From NCBI GenBank assembly GCA_003131365.1, contig PKVB01000017.1:73127-84383 (forward strand): a DNA stretch of 11,257 nucleotides, in the 5' to 3' direction. Positions 7,416 to 11,257 of this stretch are shown one piece after another. The DNA is from Gemmatimonadota bacterium. Lineage in GTDB: Bacteria > Gemmatimonadota > Gemmatimonadetes > Gemmatimonadales > Gemmatimonadaceae. The notes beneath the pieces are model-generated. The model was not told where the DNA came from and ran no database searches. It saw nothing but the letters and a program-made list of their open reading frames with translations. How positions within the stretch are numbered: the stretch's first letter is position 1; every line of letters starts with the position of its first letter. A program made the translations under genes and the position numbers.

Positions 7416-8399
7416 ATGCCATTTGCCTTCTCAAAGGTCAACGCAGTGATGCGCGCTGTGAGGATGTCCCGCCAGCGTGAGGTTGCGGCTGCGCGCATGA
7501 CTGCGCTCGAGGAGAGCAATCATCTCCTTCAGAGTCAGGCTCGCCAGCTCGAGAACCAGACCAACGAAGCCCGTGAGTTGGCACACGAGCTCGCCCTTAC
7601 CAACGAGGAATTGCGCGCCGTCATCAGCGAGGCGAGGAAAGCGTGGGCGGCCGCCGACTCGGCCAACCGCTCGAAGGCCGAGTTCCTCACGGTGATGAGT
7701 CACGAGCTGCGGACTCCGCTCAACTCGATCGGCGGCTACGTGGATCTGCTGGAGATGGAACTGCGCGGACCGCTCACCGGCGCGCAGAAATCCGACCTTA
7801 CTCGCATCAAGCGGAGCCAGCTGCACCTGCTGGGCATCATCAATGACATTTTGAACTTCACCCGACTCGAAGCCACCGAGGTGAAATACGACATCATCGA
7901 TGTGCCGCTCCGCCCGCTGATCACCGATCTCGACGCTGTTGTGAGCTCGCTCGCGCGCGCCAAGTCAGTGGCCTACCGGTGTGATTCGCCCTCGCGCAAC
8001 GTGTACGCGCGCACCGATCCCGACAAGCTTCGGCAGGTCATGATCAACCTCCTCTCCAACGCGGTGAAGTTCACGCCGGCGGGCGGACGCGTCAGGGTTT
8101 CGTGCACGCTCAAGGAAAAAACGGTTTCGATCCACGTCGAAGACAATGGACCCGGTATCCCTCACGACAAGCACGAGTCCGTGTTCGAGCCGTTCGTGCA
8201 GCTCGATCGGGGTCTGACCCGGACGACCGAAGGCACCGGACTCGGCCTGGCAATCAGCCGCGGCCTGGCGCGGGGGATGGGCGGAGACATAGTGCTGAGA
8301 AGCGACCCGGGCGTCGGCTCCGTGTTCACTGTGACCGTTCCGCTGGCGACTCGAACCCCTAGCCATAACCGGAAGGAACTGCAACGGAACGAGAGGTGA
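7416..8399 (+). CDS. Soluble sensor histidine kinase core (HisKA + HATPase_c) with N-terminal coiled coil
   Basis: This 327-aa protein would autophosphorylate on His and pass the phosphate to a response regulator. Residues about 20-85 form a charged, heptad-rich coiled coil (ALEESNHLLQSQARQLENQ onward). The H-box follows, FLTVMSHELRTPLNSIGGYV, with phospho-acceptor His96. The ATP-binding domain has the N-box MINLLSNAVKFT (209-220), G1 DNGPGI (from Asp243), the F-box VFEPFVQLD and G2 GTGLGLAI (from Gly273). There is no PAS, GAF or receiver domain and no transmembrane segment, so the input must come through the coiled coil or a partner. ATG 7416 is the first canonical start after an in-frame TAG at 7317; the Shine-Dalgarno is weak. 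No response regulator gene is within the window, so it is an orphan kinase. Confidence 0.93.
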   Translation: MPFAFSKVNAVMRAVRMSRQREVAAARMTALEESNHLLQSQARQLENQTNEARELAHELALTNEELRAVISEARKAWAAADSANRSKAEFLTVMSHELRTPLNSIGGYVDLLEMELRGPLTGAQKSDLTRIKRSQLHLLGIINDILNFTRLEATEVKYDIIDVPLRPLITDLDAVVSSLARAKSVAYRCDSPSRNVYARTDPDKLRQVMINLLSNAVKFTPAGGRVRVSCTLKEKTVSIHVEDNGPGIPHDKHESVFEPFVQLDRGLTRTTEGTGLGLAISRGLARGMGGDIVLRSDPGVGSVFTVTVPLATRTPSHNRKELQRNER

Positions 8400-8486
8400 G
8401 CTGCCAGCTGACAAATCAGTGCTAGCTCCGCCTTGCGCCCCGAAGCCGGTCGTGGGATTTTCGCTCTCCCATAGCCTCCTGCTCCA

Positions 8487-10940
8487 ATGCCAAGCAGAAA
8501 CACAATTCCCCGCCTTTCGGTCGTCATCGGTGCCATCGCCTGCGCGTCGGCCCCGCTCCAGCGCCAGACAGCCACCCCCGAAACCGCCGCCGGATCGCAG
8601 CTACAGGCGAAGACAGAGGGAATGGAGAGGCGCGACGGATTTATTCCCCTGTACCTCGATACCAGACAGGGAAAGATCTACCTCGAGATCCCGCGCGACT
8701 CGACCCGGGCGTTGATGTTCGTCAGTCTCGCCACTGGGCTTGGATCGAATCCTATCGGCCTCGACCGCGGAGCGAGCGGCGATTCCTACATCGCGCGCTT
8801 CGACAGGAACGGGGACCGCGTCCTCGTCGTATTCGAGAACTGGAACTACCGCACGTCGGCGCTGGACAATCCGGCCCATGCGCGATCCGTCATCGAGGCT
8901 TTTCCGCCCAGCACTCCCGCGTCGCTCCCGATCATCGCGCAGGATGGTCTACGGCTGGTAGTCGATGCGACCGAGTTTTTCATGCGCGACTGGAACGACG
9001 TGGCTGGCGCCATCGCCTCGAGCGACGAGGGCGCGTACTCCGTCGCTCGCGACCGCTCGAGCATTTACTGGCCGCACACGAAGGCATTTCCCGAAAACAC
9101 CGAAGTCGACGTCGCGCTCACATTCGCCACTCAGGGTAGACCGGGACAAACCATCTCGTCGATAGTTCCCGACGGAAAATCGTTCACGCTCAGGCAGCAC
9201 ATCTCGCTGCTGCCGCTTCCCGATCCCGGCTACAAGCCGCGCGCGCTCGACCCGCGGGTCGGGTTCTCCGACGTCGTTTTCAAGGACTACGCGCAGCCCA
9301 TTCAACAGCCGCTCGAGCAGCGCTGGATCGCGCGCCATCGACTCGAGCGCGTGAATCCCGCGGATCCGAATAGTCCGATCAGGAACCCGCTGGTCTACTA
9401 CATCGACCGCGGCATTCCGGAGCCGATCCGAACCGCGACGAAGCAGGGCGTCAGCTGGTGGATCGACGCATTCGATCGCGCCGGACTCAAGGGTGGATTC
9501 AGAGTCGAGGATCTGCCCGAGGGCGTGGACCCGATGGATGCCCGCTACAATGTCGTCCAGTGGGAGAATCGAAACGAGCGTGGCTGGTCCGTCGGAGGCT
9601 CCCTCGGCGATCCGCGCACGGGCGAGATCATCAAGGGTATGGCACGTCTGGACTCGCACCGTGCCCGGACCGATTACAACATCTACGCCGGGCTGTTCGG
9701 CGCGGACGCGGCTGCCGCTGACACCGCGTTCGTACTCGCTCGCGTGCGCCAGGTGAGCGCGCACGAAGTGGGACATACGCTTGGCCTGTCTCACAACTAC
9801 ATCGCCTCGACCTACGATCGCGGGTCGGTAATGGACTATCCGCCGCCCCGCGTTACCGTCAACGCGGCTGGCGACATCGACATCTCGAGCGCCTACGCCA
9901 CGGGCCCCGGCGCGTACGACGTGTTCGCCATTCACTGGGGATACGGGATTTTTCCCCCCGGATCCGAAACAGACTCGCTCCGTGCCATCGTCGAGGACGG
10001 CTTGCGGCGCGGACTTCTCTTCCTCTCGGATGCCGACGCGCGTCCAGATTTCGCGTCTGACCCGCGGACAAATCTCTGGGATGATGCGTCGACGCCCGCC
10101 GAGTTTCTGCGGCACGAGATGGCAGCGCGGAGCCTGGCGATGGCCAGATTTGGAGAGCACAACATCCGCGTCGGGGAACCAGTCGCGCTCCTGCAGGAAC
10201 GGTTCGTCCCCCTCTATCTCATGCACCGCTTCGCGCTCAACTCGCTGACAAAGACGATCGGCGGCATGGAGTACGCGAACGCGATACGGGGCGACCGGGT
10301 GCAGGCGACCCACCCGATCGACGCGGCCACCCAGCGCGTGGCGCTCGCGACCCTGATTTCCGCGCTCGATCCGCGCGAGCTCGCGATCCCTGATACTGTT
10401 CTCACGTTGCTCGGACCGCGGCCATTTTCCTACCAGCCGTACGTTGAGCTGTTCAGCAGCCGCACACGCCCGGCGTTCGACGAACTGGGAGCGGCGCGCA
10501 CGCTGGCGCAGATGATCGTTGATGGAATTCTTCAGCGGGAGCGCGCCGCGCGCGTCGTGGCATTTCAGACGCGCATGCCGAACCCGCTCACGCTCGGCGA
10601 AGTAGTCGACGCGCTGACGTCCGATTGGGGTGCGCCCAGGCTCGCCAGTCAAAAGCTTGACGCGCTGAGAAGGGTTGCGCAGCGAGCGGTCGTCGATCGC
10701 ATCCTGCTTCTGGCCGCGGACAAGGAAGCGGCGCCAGAGGTCCGCTCGCTCATCGAGCTCAAGATGAATTCCCTGCGTGCGCGCAGCCGCGCGCTGTCTT
10801 CATCGGGAGATGAACAGCGCCGCGCGCACTGGACGAGCATCGCCGCGGATCTGAATCGCTGGCTCGAGCGACAGGAGCTTCCCTCCCCGACTCCAGCGCT
10901 GCGCGCGCCGCCAGGAGATCCGTTCGGCATCGATTGGTAG
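8487..10940 (+). CDS. Secreted zinc-dependent metalloprotease, Met-zincin type (DUF5117/DUF4953 family)
   Basis: This 817-aa protein is a likely exported endopeptidase. The N-terminus is a signal peptide (positive SRNTIPR, hydrophobic LSVVIGAIACASA). Residues about 50-200 match what I know of the DUF5117 region: RRDGFIPLYLDTRQGKIYLE, then RALMFVSLATGLGSN and VLVVFENWNYR. The catalytic domain has the metzincin motif HEVGHTLGLSH with zinc ligands His426, His430 and His436 and general base Glu427. The Met-turn is SVMDYP, with Met449. The remaining roughly 370 residues are a helical C-terminal part. The ATG at 8487 is forced: an in-frame TAG ends at 8474 and no other canonical start follows. No Shine-Dalgarno is visible. 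It lies 87 bp after the kinase on the same strand, so co-transcription is possible. The natural substrate is unknown. Confidence 0.92.
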   Translation: MPSRNTIPRLSVVIGAIACASAPLQRQTATPETAAGSQLQAKTEGMERRDGFIPLYLDTRQGKIYLEIPRDSTRALMFVSLATGLGSNPIGLDRGASGDSYIARFDRNGDRVLVVFENWNYRTSALDNPAHARSVIEAFPPSTPASLPIIAQDGLRLVVDATEFFMRDWNDVAGAIASSDEGAYSVARDRSSIYWPHTKAFPENTEVDVALTFATQGRPGQTISSIVPDGKSFTLRQHISLLPLPDPGYKPRALDPRVGFSDVVFKDYAQPIQQPLEQRWIARHRLERVNPADPNSPIRNPLVYYIDRGIPEPIRTATKQGVSWWIDAFDRAGLKGGFRVEDLPEGVDPMDARYNVVQWENRNERGWSVGGSLGDPRTGEIIKGMARLDSHRARTDYNIYAGLFGADAAAADTAFVLARVRQVSAHEVGHTLGLSHNYIASTYDRGSVMDYPPPRVTVNAAGDIDISSAYATGPGAYDVFAIHWGYGIFPPGSETDSLRAIVEDGLRRGLLFLSDADARPDFASDPRTNLWDDASTPAEFLRHEMAARSLAMARFGEHNIRVGEPVALLQERFVPLYLMHRFALNSLTKTIGGMEYANAIRGDRVQATHPIDAATQRVALATLISALDPRELAIPDTVLTLLGPRPFSYQPYVELFSSRTRPAFDELGAARTLAQMIVDGILQRERAARVVAFQTRMPNPLTLGEVVDALTSDWGAPRLASQKLDALRRVAQRAVVDRILLLAADKEAAPEVRSLIELKMNSLRARSRALSSSGDEQRRAHWTSIAADLNRWLERQELPSPTPALRAPPGDPFGIDW

Positions 10941-11063
10941 TCCACTACGCGCCCCATGGTGCATGTGGTGGGAGCCGCTTAGCCCACGGAGCTCTGCGCC
11001 TGAGCGATCACCACGTATCATGCTGTGATTCTTGCAGTGTTGAGCGCTTGAAACTGTTGTCCC

Positions 11064-11079
11064 CAGCAGTGCTCTGCTG
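11064..11079 (+). terminator. Small hairpin downstream of the metalloprotease, weak terminator candidate
   Basis: CAGCAG and CTGCTG pair perfectly around the tetraloop TGCT, 123 bp after the protease stop and before the right-edge gene. There is no following T-run, so intrinsic termination is doubtful. It could also be incidental. Confidence 0.22.
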
Positions 11080-11133
11080 CTCCAGTTGTCCAATTTCTCA
11101 TCTCTACAGTCCCACTTGCCCAACCATCAGGCA

Positions 11134-11257
11134 TTGACGAGCCCGGCCAGGCTCGCTGCTCTCCACAACACGGGACTTCTCGAGACGGCCGCTGACGACC
11201 GCCTGGATGTCTTCACGCGCCTCGCGGCGCAAGTCCTCGACGTCTCCACCGTTCTGA
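11134..11257 (+). CDS. N-terminus of a GAF-domain signalling protein, truncated by window edge
   Basis: A plus-strand frame open from 11044 to the window end reads SPARLAALHNTGLLETAADD and then RLDVFTRLAAQVLDVSTVL. This is the typical opening of cytoplasmic GAF-domain sensors: 'R-aALratGlLdt-pd--fDrltrLAa-vl' before the first GAF strand. Such proteins usually continue into a histidine kinase, GGDEF or PP2C phosphatase output, which would lie beyond the edge. No ATG or GTG exists in this open frame. TTG at 11134 is the most natural start because the family similarity begins two to three residues later; TTG 11116 and 11086 are alternatives. None has a good Shine-Dalgarno. The family call rests on about 35 residues. 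Confidence 0.62.
   Translation, partial: MTSPARLAALHNTGLLETAADDRLDVFTRLAAQVLDVSTVL

Noticed and set aside
8949..10652. A 567-codon open frame on the minus strand
   Set aside because: It lies wholly antisense to the metalloprotease, has an Arg/Val-rich composition typical of the reverse of GC-rich codons, and shows no family motif. The plus strand carries the signal peptide and zinc site.

Overview
The window is GC-rich, mostly unipolar bacterial chromosome. The lineage is not fixed by any marker gene. A Met-zincin protease with a secretion signal, a tripartite RND pump whose adaptor and outer-membrane channel are both lipoproteins, a GAF-type sensor start and genes with little Shine-Dalgarno signal together suggest a diderm soil or sediment bacterium. 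Gemmatimonadota or Acidobacteriota would fit, but this is inference only.

Minus-strand half (1-7178). At the left edge is the N-terminal third or so of an exported protein resembling the di-heme, peroxidase-like cytochromes that databases often label 'cytochrome B6'; it runs off the window. A gap of about 430 bp follows. It holds no intact gene but carries a short, apparently frameshifted piece of a tyrosine recombinase around its HxxR box. Next is a compact three-gene efflux operon transcribed right to left: periplasmic adaptor lipoprotein (MFP), then inner-membrane RND/HAE1 pump, then outer-membrane channel lipoprotein (NodT/OprM type). Its stop and start codons overlap (ATGA, then TAGTG). 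Together these would form a complete envelope-spanning drug/solvent/dye exporter. No local regulator is visible. About 310 bp upstream of the adaptor, on the same strand, is a complete tRNA-Lys(UUU) with a plausible promoter.

Plus-strand half (7179-11257). The divergent intergenic region between the tRNA and the first plus-strand gene is rich in symmetry: a perfect 8-bp hairpin, a small dyad, and a 20-bp-period direct repeat inside an inverted repeat. It is followed by a soluble, coiled-coil histidine kinase with no sensor or receiver domain and no response regulator nearby. Then comes a secreted 817-aa zinc metalloprotease (HEVGHTLGLSH plus Met-turn). At the right edge is the N-terminus of what looks like a GAF-domain signalling protein with a non-ATG start, truncated by the window.

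Nothing here amounts to a clearly new biological system. The best leads are the recombinase relic, the symmetric regulatory region, the orphan kinase next to the secreted protease, and the unannotatable-looking right-edge GAF gene.
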